DNA from: Bidens hawaiensis
Lineage: Eukaryota; Streptophyta; Magnoliopsida; Asterales; Asteraceae
Assembly: GCA_021521415.1 (NCBI GenBank)
Contig: JAIQDT010001101.1
Location: 248,001 to 312,000 of the forward strand
DNA length: 64,000 bases
Direction: 5' to 3'
Positions 47,630 through 59,502 of this stretch are shown piece after piece. The translations under genes were made by a program, and so were the position numbers. Under the pieces are notes generated by a model that saw only the letters and a list, made by a program, of their open reading frames with translations, searched no databases and had not been told where the DNA came from. How positions within the stretch are numbered: position 1 is the stretch's first letter; each line of letters begins with the position of its first letter.

Positions 47630-48013
47630 CCTATCCCCAAACCCTAACAATTCAAGTCAATTCAATAGATGAAATAATAAGAGTGAGAACATAAATCATG
47701 ACAGTAATGGCTTCAATAACTAAAACATGTAACCCTAACTATCCTATATATAATAAAATCGTAAATAAATCACATAATAAATAAAGGATTGTAACTAACC
47801 AGACGAATGAGCAACAAACACTAATCCAAATCGTTCCGAAACCGCCAGCGGACGAGCCGGAAGACTATCCAAATCGAATTTAAAATCGGCATCGGATGTA
47901 ATCGGAACCGGTTCGCCGATTTTGCTAAACCGGTAGTTTCTGGTAGGAATTTGATCTCCGTCGAGTTCTTCCGTAACTTTGATAACATTTGTGCTGACGT
48001 CAGTTTCCGCCAT

Positions 48014-49773
48014 TGATGGATAGTGTAGCCAGTAGATTGAATTGAAGGATCAAATGTTTATAAGGTTTGGGCGGGAAGTTAATATAACCTAAAACCTAGA
48101 AGTAGTCTGTCTGCGTGGAGATGAAGCACCGCCTGAACCAACGTTTTGGTTACGAAGCTAAACGTTGCCGGACCGGTGTGACCCGTGGGATAGGGCTAGG
48201 GTTAAGTTGGAATGGTGCTAGACTGTGGGTGCAACCGAGCCAGGATTCGGATTCAGTCGGGTCGAGTTTAAGTTTTGATGTGCTTCAACGAATTTGGTGC
48301 GAACCACGAGGCGTGAACAACTATTGTTGTTAGTCGCGGGATATAGCCGCTAAAGCCTGAAAGCAACGAAAGCGCTTGCAAAGGACAAGCGAGGCGGGCA
48401 ATTAAGTATGCAAAAAAAGCAAGTCAATTATTGTAAGCATTAATGGCGCTTTCACTCATTTTGCAGCAAAGAATTTATTTTCCGACAAATAAACATTCGG
48501 ACATGGGAAGACGATGGTGAGCTTCGATAAGCGATATATATCTCATACGGCTAATAAAGAAAGCTCACACTAGATTTACACAATAATTAGGTCTCAACAA
48601 TTAAGGTAGCATTTATCATTTCAGTTCCGTCATTAATATTTCAATTTCTTACATCCACACTCATTATTACATCAAGATTGATCATATGAATAAGCATCAT
48701 TTGTTTATGACAAGTCAGTCTATATTTTTGTTTGTAGCTCTCTTATCATACAGTCCTAACCACTAAGCGGAGAATTTGTAATTGGATCGCAATTATTTCG
48801 GCTAATTAAGAAAAAAATAAAAACTAAATATTACATTTTATACTATACTAATTGAACATTTAACATTTTATTATACAACCTAACCACCTTAACACTTCAC
48901 CAAACGAGAATGACAGTTCATCTAAAACATGAATATATATTATATTAAATATTAAACACTACATAACATAAAATAAAGAAACTCGTACAAGTTATATTTT
49001 TTGAAGAGTTGATATGCTTCTCAAATCTCAACATTAAATGCAACTTATCATTACTTGCTTTACACCAAGGGCCACCATCACTAGCAGTCTATTCGTCTTC
49101 ATGTCATTAGTCATTTACCGCCACCTTAACTCATCTGAGTGGATATTCAATCAACCGATAGGTTTACTTTGAAATTTATAAAACTTATAAAATAACGTAT
49201 TAAAAATAAATTAACAAATATGTGCCGCATATAAAGGTTAAACTTCAATCGAGTTATCATATGACCTTGAAGATTTATAAAATCTATTTTTTTTCATTTT
49301 TTAACCAATATCCTTTTTAAATGAACCGTAACCGCTACTCTTTTATACTAGTCACCCATAAGAGAAGGGTGTGCTCCTCACTTTCTAGCCCTTTGGTATC
49401 TACATTTATGTATAACATGAAAACTTGATACCTAAAATACAACTTAAATACAAAATTATAAAATTAAAAGAAATACTCATTAACCCCATATCCTATGACA
49501 ATATGAAAAAAGAAATGGTCAAAATAGAATAACGCAGAGACACGTGTATGTTTACTTTAACCAAGCTAACATGAAAAAAGACGTCATTTTAACATTCTAT
49601 TTTCTTTCTCATGTACATGTAATTATTTCCATGCACTATGTACAAGCTCATGCTTGTTACCTTTGTGAATATATATAATATACTGAACTCATTGAACCAT
49701 TACAGGTAAACTAAAACAACAAAATTCATGTTGAATCACTGTCAAAACAGCCAAAGCATACTTAACAGCACTT
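48014..49773. other. Intergenic stretch upstream of NUP214
   Basis: No supported gene. The NUP214 promoter should lie in the first few hundred bases, but no clear TATA box is visible there. Confidence 0.5.
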
Positions 49774-50728
49774 TCAAAACCTAAACAGATTCTTGTGAAC
49801 TTTGGATACTACTCTACATGTCAAAGAAACCCTAGTGGTAGATCTATGAATGGCCTTTGAATCCTCATCATGCGTTTCAATAAGACTCGGGTGCCTTAAA
49901 ACCTCTTTAGTATTCACCGCCTGAAAACCAAAATGTATAAAAATGAAATTAAAAAAATATAGTTTGCATTGTTATTAGTTTACCAAATACTATAGAAATT
50001 CTTCGGCCATCTTACCGTGTCATATTGCTGAATTTCACAATCTTTTATACCATGCAAGTAATCTGCAAGAAACAAGCCAAATTAAAGATAATAAACGGTA
50101 ATGAGATTTCATAAAAATCAAGCATATGAATTAGAGTACTAGACCCACCTGAGTACACTGTGTCTTTGAATATTAATAAACTGCCAGGCATGAGCGCAAC
50201 AGAAAACGAGGGGTAGTTTGGTAAATTTCCATGATCAGCTCCTTCTATTGAATCTTTATCTTCAATATTAGTTGTACTACCTGATAAACTCAAATGAGGC
50301 GTGAAGTCCATAACAACCGGAGACCCTAAGGAAAAAATAGCCACCACTGGATAATAAGCAGGACCGTCTTGATGAGCCTACATTTCAACAAAACAACTAG
50401 TCAATAATGTATAATGAATCATCACACAGTAACAACAATGAAGATTAATATTGATAATAAATGATAACTGCACGAGTTACAAACCATTATGCCTTGATTC
50501 GGAAGGTACTCGTTGATGAGGACATGATTGATTGCAGAAGGAAACAAAGATGATTCTTCCCTAATTTTTTCTGTGATTTTTGTCAGCCATGGTGGTACTA
50601 CACTACACATGTAAAATTTTCAGTATAAACTATGAACACCCCACACAAATATATCAATGATTTTAACTTATGAGAGAATTAAGGCTTACAGTCTTGAGGC
50701 AAAAGACCCTTTTCATGGACAATCCCTC
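49774..50728 (-). pseudogene. ALKBH6: ALKBH6-like 2-oxoglutarate dioxygenase, last five exons only
   Basis: Exons (minus): 50728-50690, 50597-50485, 50377-50149, 50062-50016, 49920-49774. All introns are GT-AG and phases agree. Motifs: GGIVHEKGLLPQD, LPPWLTKITEKI, INHVLINEYLPNQGIM, then AHQDGPAYYPVVAIFSLGSP with the iron-binding His-x-Asp, a later DYLHGI with the second His, and TTRVSLTCR with the 2-oxoglutarate Arg. This is the catalytic half of AlkB homologue 6, an RNA/DNA demethylase family member. The usual Pro before HQDG is Ala. The N-terminal exons are not found up to 52661, where element D begins. They may lie beyond 64000 or be lost. No stop lies inside the exons seen. Confidence 0.78.
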
Positions 50729-50771
50729 CTGTCACAAACATCACAAACAAACAAAAACTCGTCATACTCGA

Positions 50772-51548
50772 TAGAGATGCAAATGCTGGTTAGCCGGTTT
50801 TAAAAATATCGGTTACTAACCATAACCAGTTACTGGTCAATGGTCAAAACCGGCTATTGCCAATAACCCGTTACAAGTCATAACCGGTTTTAAGTTAAAA
50901 AACACTAACCTTTGTAAACAATTAGATTAGGTTAAAAACCAGTCAACCTTATTAACCTGTTGTAACTAACTTTATTAACACTAACCTTTAGGGGTGTGCA
51001 TGAAACCAAGAAAACCGATCCAAAACCGAAAAAAATGAACCGAAACAAAAACCGACGATTTGGTTTATGCGTTTGCCTGAACTTACAGTTTGATCTTGGT
51101 TCTACATGTAATAAAAAAAATAATAAAAAAAAAACGAACCCGGCTGAATTTATAGATTTTCATTTTTTATTTCAAATAATTTAAAAAATATGTAACTCAT
51201 ATATCTTAGCCCAAATGTATAATAACCAATTATTTATTACTTAACAAAATGCTTAGGCCCAAATTCAATATATTGGGCTAATTTTATTTTCGACCCAAAA
51301 ATTTCAAACTCAAACGGGAAAACCAAAAAGACCAACTGACCCCAAAGCGAAAACTAAAAAAAGACCGTAATTGAATGGTTTTCAAAAATTCAAAAACCGA
51401 ACAGTGCACACTCCTACTAGCCTTATTAACCTATTGAAATTAACGGATTCCGGTGTCAACATTCCTAAACGGTCCCTAACAAATGTTAATCGGTTGCAAA
51501 CCGGTTCACTATACCGGTTGATAACGATTGGTCTTTTGCTCATGCCTA
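50772..51548. mobile_element. Older MITE-like element upstream of the ALKBH6 exons
   Basis: The left end TAGAGATGCAAATGCTGG and right end CATGCCTA are roughly inverted. Both flanks share CCGGTT/AACCGG-rich subterminal repeats. No clean target duplication. It contains the nested element 50989-51416. Confidence 0.5.
50989..51416. mobile_element. Nested hAT-like MITE
   Basis: Ends TAGGGGTGTGCA and TGCACACTCCTA are inverted repeats. Flanks CTAACCTT (50981-50988) and CTAGCCTT (51417-51424) form a 7-of-8 target duplication. Confidence 0.78.
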
Positions 51549-52661
51549 ATTGGACTTTTTGATTTTGACCAAATAACGATTAATCAACGGCTAGTTGATG
51601 AGGGTGCGAACTATGATTAGTCGGCAAATGACTGAATTTTTACAACCATAATTGTGAATTGTCGAAATGAATAGTATGTTTTCGTGTAAGAAATGTGTTT
51701 CGAATTTTATGTAAGAAGCAATTGTTATTGAATACTTGTGAATTGTATTACGTTTATATGTGGACATTGAATTTCAAATATAAGACGGTTACATATCCTT
51801 AATGATTTAAGACCCATTTCTTGAATTATTCATCTTCTTCGTTGTTAAATGTTAATTAATGACGATTTTTAATCATTTTCGGGTAATTGACATAAAAATA
51901 TGAACCCTAGAGCATTTGGAACAAGGATTCAAGCATATGACCAAATATATGAGATTTGTTATACATTTTTTTGATGTTTACGGGACAAGTATGATGTATG
52001 GTGGTACACGTATGATTACTCATTGATTAGTATGACATAAAATTTCACAAATTGATACACTAGGACATATGGTGATACATGTTTCATTATCCTTTGCGGC
52101 ATTGCCCACATAAAAACCAAATATATTACGTAGTAAAATAAAAATATAACATTTAGTATGTTGAAATAGTAAGAAATTTGAAATTACTGAAATATATAAT
52201 TTTCATAAGTGAAATTGAGTATTTTAATATTTCAAGTTGCTTAGTTGAATACGAGACTGAGTTTTGGTTAATGAGAATCCTAACAAGTGATTTTCAACTA
52301 TACAAAATCTTAAAAAGAGCATAACCGATAGGTAATATGCAAGTGTGCAACAGGTAACTATCGGTATTGAGTCATGTATGAGACACGTTTTATATCGGAT
52401 ATTGGACTAGGATTACCAAAACATGTCTCATACTAACCCATTGCCATTACTCTCTCTCAAGGCAACTTCATCATCGTCTACATCACTACGCCCTTCTCAC
52501 GTTTATAAAGCACTCCGCGTTGCTCATAGTTTATCCACTCTATATAGCAGTCTTTGATTTTGCTCTCCAACAACATGGTGAAATTGGTGAAACAACACAA
52601 TGGAGTGAAAGATAGTCGATGGGTGACGATGGTAGAGTGAAAGATATCGGGTTTCCGTTCA
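51549..52661. other. Intergenic or intronic stretch left of element D
   Basis: No supported exon. If the ALKBH6 gene was once continuous, this would be part of a long intron or its 5' region. Confidence 0.4.
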
Positions 52662-54198
52662 GGGTGTGTCACACCCCCATCTTAGGCCTAGGAGTGCGAT
52701 CAATAATTGGTACCACATTTGTAAATAAATCAGAGTTACGGTTATTAGCGGAAGACTTATAAAAACTTAAGGATCGATATTATAAATATTTACAATACAA
52801 AAGACGAGACGAAAGTCTCGTTTAGTTATTTACTTGTTTATATGTTTTACAAAACCACCATATTTTAATATTTACACAAAATTATCTGAGCCATCGGATT
52901 CTTGAGCTCTTCTTCTTTCAAGCTCTAATCTTGGTTACCTGCAAAATATTATAAATACGTCAGCAACGAATGCTGGTGAATATGCTGACGCTAAAAATAT
53001 TTTCTTTACTTAATTACCCCTCGTGACTACGTAAGCCTCGGCCCATCTTGACTTAGGAATAATCAAGTTAAAACAAACATCATTATAAACTCGAGTCTGT
53101 ACACTAGGTCACCCCAGCAAAACACCGTAGCGTTTCGACGTACTTAGGTACCATAAATATACACAAGGTCATTCTCATTCAAACATACTTTGGTTCGGCC
53201 CATCGTGGCTGGAGGTCGTGACCAGGCGTGGTGAGATGTGCCCACCGCATACCACATATGTAAGGATCCAGACAAACGTATACTACAGCCTAAGGGCTAG
53301 GCTCATACTCTTGTTTACAATTTTTTTAAAGACACTTAGTCTCATGTAAAGTTTTACACATAACACGTTTGTTTGTTTGAAATCAAGTTTGTAAAAGTGG
53401 GGCATATTCACCTTTTAAAATGGGATCAGCTTCCAACACTGTCCTTGAGTCTTTCCTTTGCTATCTCGCACCTATAGTACGAGTATAACTCTTGTTAGTC
53501 GGATACATGATCCGGCTTAAGACCTTTAGTCTTATAAACTTTACCTCGACGAACCTTTAGTTCGTAAATCTCTTTTACTTTAAAACCTTTAGTTTTAATA
53601 GTAATTTATAAACCTTTAGTTTATAAAATCCTACGTTTCTTCTTCTTTAAGAAACGTATTCCTTTTTATTATTTAAGTATACTCATTACACTTAAATAAT
53701 ATTTATAACAAAGAATATTTACACATCACATATACATATTTTTCTTTTCTTTCTTTCTTTTCTTTGTTATATATTTCTTTTATTCTCGAGGTATTGATTA
53801 TAATTTCGACTTAGGGTATTAAGCATTTATAATATTTTATTAATATTTAATTCGGGCATTATGCCTACCTTTCTTGGCTCAATATACCCTTCACACTTGG
53901 GCAGCACTTCGTCGCCGCTTAGTCACTCACTCTTTCTACACTTGGCACGCTTCACAAGACTCCAACACTTCTCGGCACGCACTTTGAGATAATCGCCGGG
54001 ACGTCGGAACAGCACCTCCTCCCTGTTTGGAATATCGTCGGGAAGTGGCACGAATATCGAGATAATAGCACGGTTATCGAAGAATCGGGGCACGTAAAAC
54101 GAGGTGGACCGAGGGCACGTACTTCGAGGTTTAGAGAGAAGTTAGAGAGAGATTATGTATGTGTTTTTGAGGTGTGAGTGAATCAAACCTGTGGCCCT

Positions 54199-54207
54199 CT
54201 ATTTATA
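54199..54207 (-). promoter_or_regulatory. TATA box of element D LTR
   Basis: The minus strand reads TATAAATAG, just downstream of the G-box and palindrome cluster at 54224-54480. A counterpart sits at 59128-59136 in the solo LTR. Confidence 0.65.
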
Positions 54208-54223
54208 AGCTGATTTTGGACCC

Positions 54224-54480
54224 CATCGCGGTACGCGATGGGTCCCTTGGCAAGCCCATCGCGTACCGCGATGTAGGCTTGCTGAGTCAGGGCGTAGACC
54301 TGCCACGTGGTGACACATGGCAGGCGCCGCTCCACGTGGCGAACGTGTTGCCACGTGGTGACACGTGGCGGCAGACGTTGTCACTGTGTGCCACGTGGCA
54401 CACGTGTCACATTCTGTCAGACAACCCATCGCGGTACGCGATGAGAGTCACTTTTGATCCATCGCGTAGCGCGATGGGTC
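54224..54480 (-). promoter_or_regulatory. U3 cluster of GC palindromes and G-boxes in element D LTR
   Basis: Four near-palindromes of the form CATCGCG-N3-CGCGATG (about 54225, 54258, 54427, 54461) bracket a run of CCACGTGG/ACGTGGCA G-box cores at 54302-54412. The solo LTR has the same arrangement at about 59150-59390. It lies just upstream of the TATA box, so it is a candidate enhancer. Confidence 0.6.
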
Positions 54481-54588
54481 AGAAAAACAGATTTTACATT
54501 TTAGCCCCTCGGATTTAGAAATTAACGAATTTGGTCCCTTGACTTTTAAAATTTGACATTTTTTGTCCGAAATTCACGTTATGTTACA

Positions 54589-54601
54589 TCCTCCCCACCT
54601 T
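54589..54601 (-). other. Polypurine tract of element D
   Basis: On the minus strand AAGGTGGGGAGGA precedes the LTR start TGTAACATAA. Confidence 0.85.
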
Positions 54602-54627
54602 GAAATAAATCTCGTCCTCGAGATTGC

Positions 54628-56010
54628 TTACGAGAACAAGTGGGGGTATTTCTTCTTCATTTCGGACTCGAGTTCCCAAGTATACTCGGGTCCTCGTCGG
54701 GAATCCCATTTCACTTTCACGATTTTCAAAGTTCGTTTTTTAAGTATCTTTAATTTTGAATCTTTGATTTGGATTGGACGTTCTACAAATTTTAAGTTCT
54801 CGTTAATTTCTACGTCTTTTAATGGCATCGAAAGAGATTCATCGACTAGACACTTTCGCAGATTCGAAACATGGAATACATCGTGTATCCCTTGCATTTC
54901 CTCGGGTAGTCGCAAACGGTATGCGACGGTACCAATTCGTTCGAGTACCTCGAAGGGTCCAACGAATCGAGGACTTAGCTTTCCTTTTTTGCCGAAGCGG
55001 ACTACGCCTTTCCATGGCGAGACTTTCAAAAGTACTTTGTCACCAACATAGAACTCTAACGGCTTACGACGGAAATCAGCGTAACTCTTTTGGCGATCAC
55101 GTGCCGTATTAAGCCGGTCTCGGATTTGAATAACTTTGTCGGTGGTTTCTTGGACTATTTCGGGTCCAGACAATTGACTGTCTTCAGTTTCAGACTAGTA
55201 CACGGGCGTTCTACATTTACGACCATATAACGCCTCGAATGGTGCGGCTTGAATACTCGCGTGATAGCTATTGTTGTACGAAAATTCCATTAGGGGTAAG
55301 TGGTCATCCCAATTTCCACCTAAGTTATCACACAAGCGCGGAGCATATCTTCCAACGTTTGGATAGTCCTTTCGCTTTGCCCATCAGTTTGCGGATGATA
55401 GGCGGTGCTAAGGTTTAACTTGGTGTCGAGTGCTTGTTGGAAGCTTTTCCAGAAATGAGACGTAAAGCGACTGTCTCGGTCAGAGATTATAGATAGCGGT
55501 ACTCCATGCAAAGCAACAATGTTGTTCACATAAATATGTGCTAATCTATCCATTGAGTACGACTCATTGATAGGTATGAAGTGTGTGGATTTTGTTAATC
55601 GATCCACAATCACCCATATAGCATTGTGTTGTCGAGTCGTCTTTGGGAGTTTGGTTATGAAATCCATGGTTATTAACTCCCACTTCCATATGGGAAGTTT
55701 GGGTTGCTGAAGCAGTCCCGAAGGCTTTTGGTGTTCAGCCTTGACTTTCAAACAAGTAAGACATTTCGCTACGTGCGAAGTGATATCCTTTTTCATTCCG
55801 TTCCACCAGTAGTTTGATTTAAGATTTTGATACATTTTGTCACTACCGGGGTGCATCTTGTATTTGGACTTATGGGCTTCATTCATAATCTTTTCACGCA
55901 AGTTTCCAACGTTCGGTACCCAAATCCGGTTTCCCATTCTAAGGATACCATCGTCACCTTTGACAAGTGAGTCAATGGTGCCGTTACGTTTTTCATCGAA
56001 GATCTTATTT
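54628..56010 (-). pseudogene. Element D integrase with chromodomain (two frameshifts, one stop)
   Basis: The zinc-binding part ([22 protein letters not shown]), the core catalytic residues ([24 protein letters not shown]: Asp, Asp, Glu) and the C-terminal GPF-type block ([29 protein letters not shown]) are all visible. A chromodomain ends the protein ([18 protein letters not shown]). Lesions: a one-base frame change at about 56008-56012 where RNase H joins integrase, another at about 55320-55325, and TAG near 55195-55197 where Trp is expected. Chromodomains guide chromoviruses to heterochromatin. The catalytic triad is preserved but the frame is not. Confidence 0.88.
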
Positions 56011-57612
56011 CATTTATCGCTTGAGTTTGAGCGGATTTGATTTGGTCAATAAGATCATTTTGAAGTTCTAGCCTTAACGCTCGGACTCTTTTTGGCTTTT
56101 CATGCTCTTTACGACTTAAGGCATCGGCCACAACGTTGGCTTTGCCTTCGTGATAAACGATCTCACAGTCGTAGTCGTTAAGAGTTTCCATCCAGCGTCG
56201 TTGGCTCATGTTAAGCTCTTTTTGATCGAAAATGTGTTTTAAACTCTTGTGATCGGTGAACACAGTAAATCTTACTCCATAGAGATAGTGCCTCCATATC
56301 TTGAGCGCAAAGATTATGGCGCCTAACTCTAGATCGTGAGTCGTGTAGTTCTTTTCGTGCACCTTAAGTTGACGAGAGGCGTAGGCGATTACTTTCTTTT
56401 GTTGCATTAGCACACATCCCAAGCCGGAATAGGATGCATCACTAAAGACAACGAAATCTTCGGTTCCTTCTGGCAAGGCCAGTATAAGAGCTTGGGTAAG
56501 CTTTTGTTTAAGTATATCGAACGCCTCTTGTTTCTTTGCTCCCCATTCGTACTTGATATTTTTACGAGTCAAAGAAGTTAGGGGAACAACGATTCGAGAG
56601 AAGTTTTCAATGAACCTTCGATAGTAGCCGGCCAATCCCAAGAAACTTCGAATCTCGGTTGGCGACTTTGGGATCTCCCACTTAGAGATAGATTCAATCT
56701 TAGCGGGGTCCACTTGAATACCATTGATATTGATGATGTGACCAAGAAATTGCACCTCGTGCAACCAGAACTCGCATTTTGAGAACTTGGCGTACAACTT
56801 CTCGGTCCTAAGGATTTCAAGTAAGGTTCGAAGGTGGATTTCATGATCATCCTTAGACTTAGAGTAAATAAGTATGTCGTCGATGAAGACGATAACAAAT
56901 TTATCCGAGTAAGGCTTGCAGATTCGGTTCATCATGTCCATGAACGCGGTTGGCGCATTAGTAAGTCCGAATGGCAGAACGGTGAACTCATAATGGCCAT
57001 ACCTTGTTCGGAAGGCAGTTTTCGGAATATCTTCGGATTGAACCTTGAGTTGGTGATAACCGGAACGAAGATCAATTTTGGAAAAGAAGCTAGCACCTTG
57101 AAGTTGATCGAACAGGTCATCGATTCGGGGGAGTGGATAACGGTTCTTAATTGTGACTTTGTTGAGGGCTCGGTAGTCGATACACATACGCATTGATCCA
57201 TCCTTCTTCTTGACGAATAGTATCGGCGCTCCCCATGGTGATGAACTTGGCCATATAAATCCTTTCTCGAGAAGTTCGTCCAATTGTTTCTTCAATTCTT
57301 TCATCTCGGTTGGCACAAGGCGATACGGAGCCTTGGCGATCGGAGCAGTTCCAGGAATAAGATCGATCCTAAATTCTACTTCACGATCGGGAGGAATACC
57401 AGAAAGTTCGTCGGGAAAGACGTCGGCATAATCGGAAATAACAGGAACATCTTTGATTTCTTTGGGTTTAGATTCTTCGGTGATATAGGCTATGAATGCT
57501 AAGCATCCTTGATTTAAACATTTGTTAGCCCTTATCATCGATATTAGGCTAACTCGGCCAGCGTTTTTATCCCCTTCAATTCGAATAGTTCGTTTATCCG
57601 GGGCTCGAAGTT
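56008..57612 (-). CDS. Element D reverse transcriptase and RNase H
   Basis: Open from the solo LTR junction at 57612 to the frame change near 56010. Motifs: [64 protein letters not shown], the catalytic box [14 protein letters not shown] (FIDD), the connection, and RNase H with [15 protein letters not shown] and [14 protein letters not shown], then [13 protein letters not shown]. The frame at the 5' end continues that of the protease across the inserted LTR, which confirms the insertion site. Enzyme motifs are intact within this stretch. Confidence 0.9.
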
Positions 57613-59497
57613 TGTCACACCCCCAATCTAGGCCTAGGAGTATGAACCATAGTTGGTACCATATTTGTAAATAAATCAGAGTTACGGGTTTAAGCGAAAG
57701 ACTTTATAAAAACAAAGGATCGATAATATAAATATTTATATTACAAAATACGAGACGAAAGTCTCGATTTGTTTTACTTGTTTATAAGTTTACAAAAACC
57801 ACCAAGTTTTAATATTTACATAAAAGTTATCCGAGCCATCGGATACTCGAGCTTCTTCGTCCTTCAAGCTCTAATCCTGATTACCTGCAAAATGTAAATA
57901 AAATACGTCAGCAACGAATGCTGGTGAATATGCTGAAGCTTAAAATATTTTCTTTACTTAATTACCCCTCGAGACCACGTAAGCCTCGGCCCATCTTGGC
58001 TTAGGAATAATCAAGTTAAACAATCATCATAAATTCGAGCCTCTGCACTAGGTCACCTCAGCGAAACACTGCAGCGTTTATGACATAACTTAGGTACTAC
58101 AAATATACACATGGCCATTCCCCACTCGGACGTAACTTAGGTCCGGCCCATCGTGGCTGGAGGTCGTGACCAAGCGTGGTGCGATGTGCCCACCGCATTC
58201 CACATATGTAAGGATCCAGACAAACGTATACTATAGCCTGAGGGCTGGCTTATACTCTTATTTATAATGTTTTTAGAGACACATAGTCTCATATAAAGTT
58301 TTACACGTAACACGTTTGTTTGTTTAAAACAAGTTTGTAAAAGTGGGGCGTATTCACCTTTTTTAATGGGATCGGCTTCCAACACCGTCCGTTAATCTTC
58401 CTTCGCTATCTCGCACATATAGTACGAGTATAACATTCATTAGTCGGATACACGATCCGGCTTAAGACCTTTAGTCTTATTTATCTCGATGAACCTTTAG
58501 TTCATTTTCCCTTTTACTTTAAAACCTTTAGTTAAAAAGTAATCTTTATAAACCTTTAGTTTATTTATAAAACCCGACATTTCTTCTTCTTTAAGAAACG
58601 TATTCTTTTCTTTATTATTTAAGTATACTCATTATACTTAAATAATATACTTTATAACAAAGAATAATCATATACATATATATACTCATATATATATATA
58701 ATCTTTCTTTCTTTATTTTCTTGGTTATATATTTTTGTGTTAATCATCGAGTATAATTTCCGACTTAGGGCATTAAGCCTTCATAATATTTTATTATTTG
58801 GTTGGGAATTATGCCTACCTTTATCGGCTTAGGAATACCCTTCACACTCGGGCAGTACTTCGACTCTATTCTTCTTTATCAACACACGCTTGATCAATCT
58901 TTGACACGTTTATCGAGACACCGACAATCTTTGACACGTTTAGCGGGACGTCGGACAACATTTCCTCTTAACTTGGAATGTTGACGGAAAGTGGCACGGA
59001 AATCGAGGTTTCGGGGCACGTAAAACGAGGTGGATCAATTTCACAAATTTCAAGGTTAGAGAGAGAGAGTAGTGAGAGAGAGTAAATTTGTGTTTTGATG
59101 TGGGTTTGGGAAATGCCCGTAGCCCTCCTATTTATAGCTAAAATTTGACCCCATCGCGCTACGCGATGGGTCACTTGGCAGACCTATCGCGTAGCGCGAT
59201 ATAGGCCTGCTGTGTCAGACCCTAGACCTGCCACGTGTTGACACGTGGCAGGCGCAGCCACACGTGGTGACACGTGGCAGCAGGCGCTGCCACTGTGTGC
59301 CACGTGGCACACGTGTCACGTTGTGTCAGACACCCCATCGCGATACGCGATGGGTGTCTTTCTTGACCCTATCGCGTAGCGCGATGGGTCTAGAAAACAG
59401 AAATTTCAATTTAGTCCCTGAAGTTTGGAAATTTGTAGAATTGGTCCCTTGACTTTGGAAATTTTACATTTTTGGCCCAAATTTACGTGATGTTACA
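57613..59497 (-). mobile_element. Solo LTR inserted in pol of element D
   Basis: Begins TGTCACACCCCC and ends GATGTTACA, like the LTRs of element D, but more diverged. Flanked by AAGTT at 57608-57612 and again at 59498-59502, a perfect 5-bp target duplication. It lies between the protease and RT coding parts. No internal sequence remains, so a whole related element probably inserted and then lost its body by LTR recombination. Confidence 0.93.
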
Positions 59498-59502
59498 AAG
59501 TT

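Larger units (their letters stand above)
38454..48013 (-). pseudogene. NUP214: NUP214 nucleoporin copy, 17 exons, with four disabling lesions
   Basis: The ATG at 48013. Exons (minus): 48013-47800, 46963-46755, 46603-46435, 46354-46211, 45691-45567, 45464-45376, 45231-45107, 45027-44862, 44481-42883, 42659-42507, 42284-42227, 42114-41981, 41903-41779, 41695-41344, 41242-41057, 40979-38853, 38566-38454. The N-terminal beta-propeller, the coiled-coil core ([46 protein letters not shown]) and the Gly-Phe-rich tail ending [12 protein letters not shown] match plant NUP214 (Arabidopsis LNO1), the cytoplasmic-side mRNA-export nucleoporin. Lesions: TGA at 43461-43463, a 7-bp deletion near 43086, a 7-bp deletion near 41183-41193, and TAA at 40219-40221. 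Both deletions break splice-phase agreement, which is regained if 7 bp are counted back. Unspliced origin, so not a processed copy. Confidence 0.85.
52667..54588 (-). repeat. 3' LTR of element D, 1922 bp
   Basis: Plus-strand ends TGTCACACCCCC and ATGTTACA. Contains the promoter region at 54190-54480 and arrays of short motifs such as CCTTTAGT near 53510-53640. It pairs with 62618-64000. Confidence 0.92.

Noticed and set aside
48115..48333. Plus-strand frame of 72 codons next to the NUP214 start
   Set aside because: No recognisable motif, short, could be chance in a bidirectional promoter region.
52478..52672. Minus-strand frame as N-terminal exon of ALKBH6
   Set aside because: No ALKBH6 motif, and it runs into the LTR of element D.
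54224..54480. CRISPR-like array of palindromic repeats
   Set aside because: Plant LTR promoter context, irregular spacing, no uniform spacers.
56834..57196. Plus-strand frame of 120 codons
   Set aside because: Shadow of the element D reverse transcriptase.
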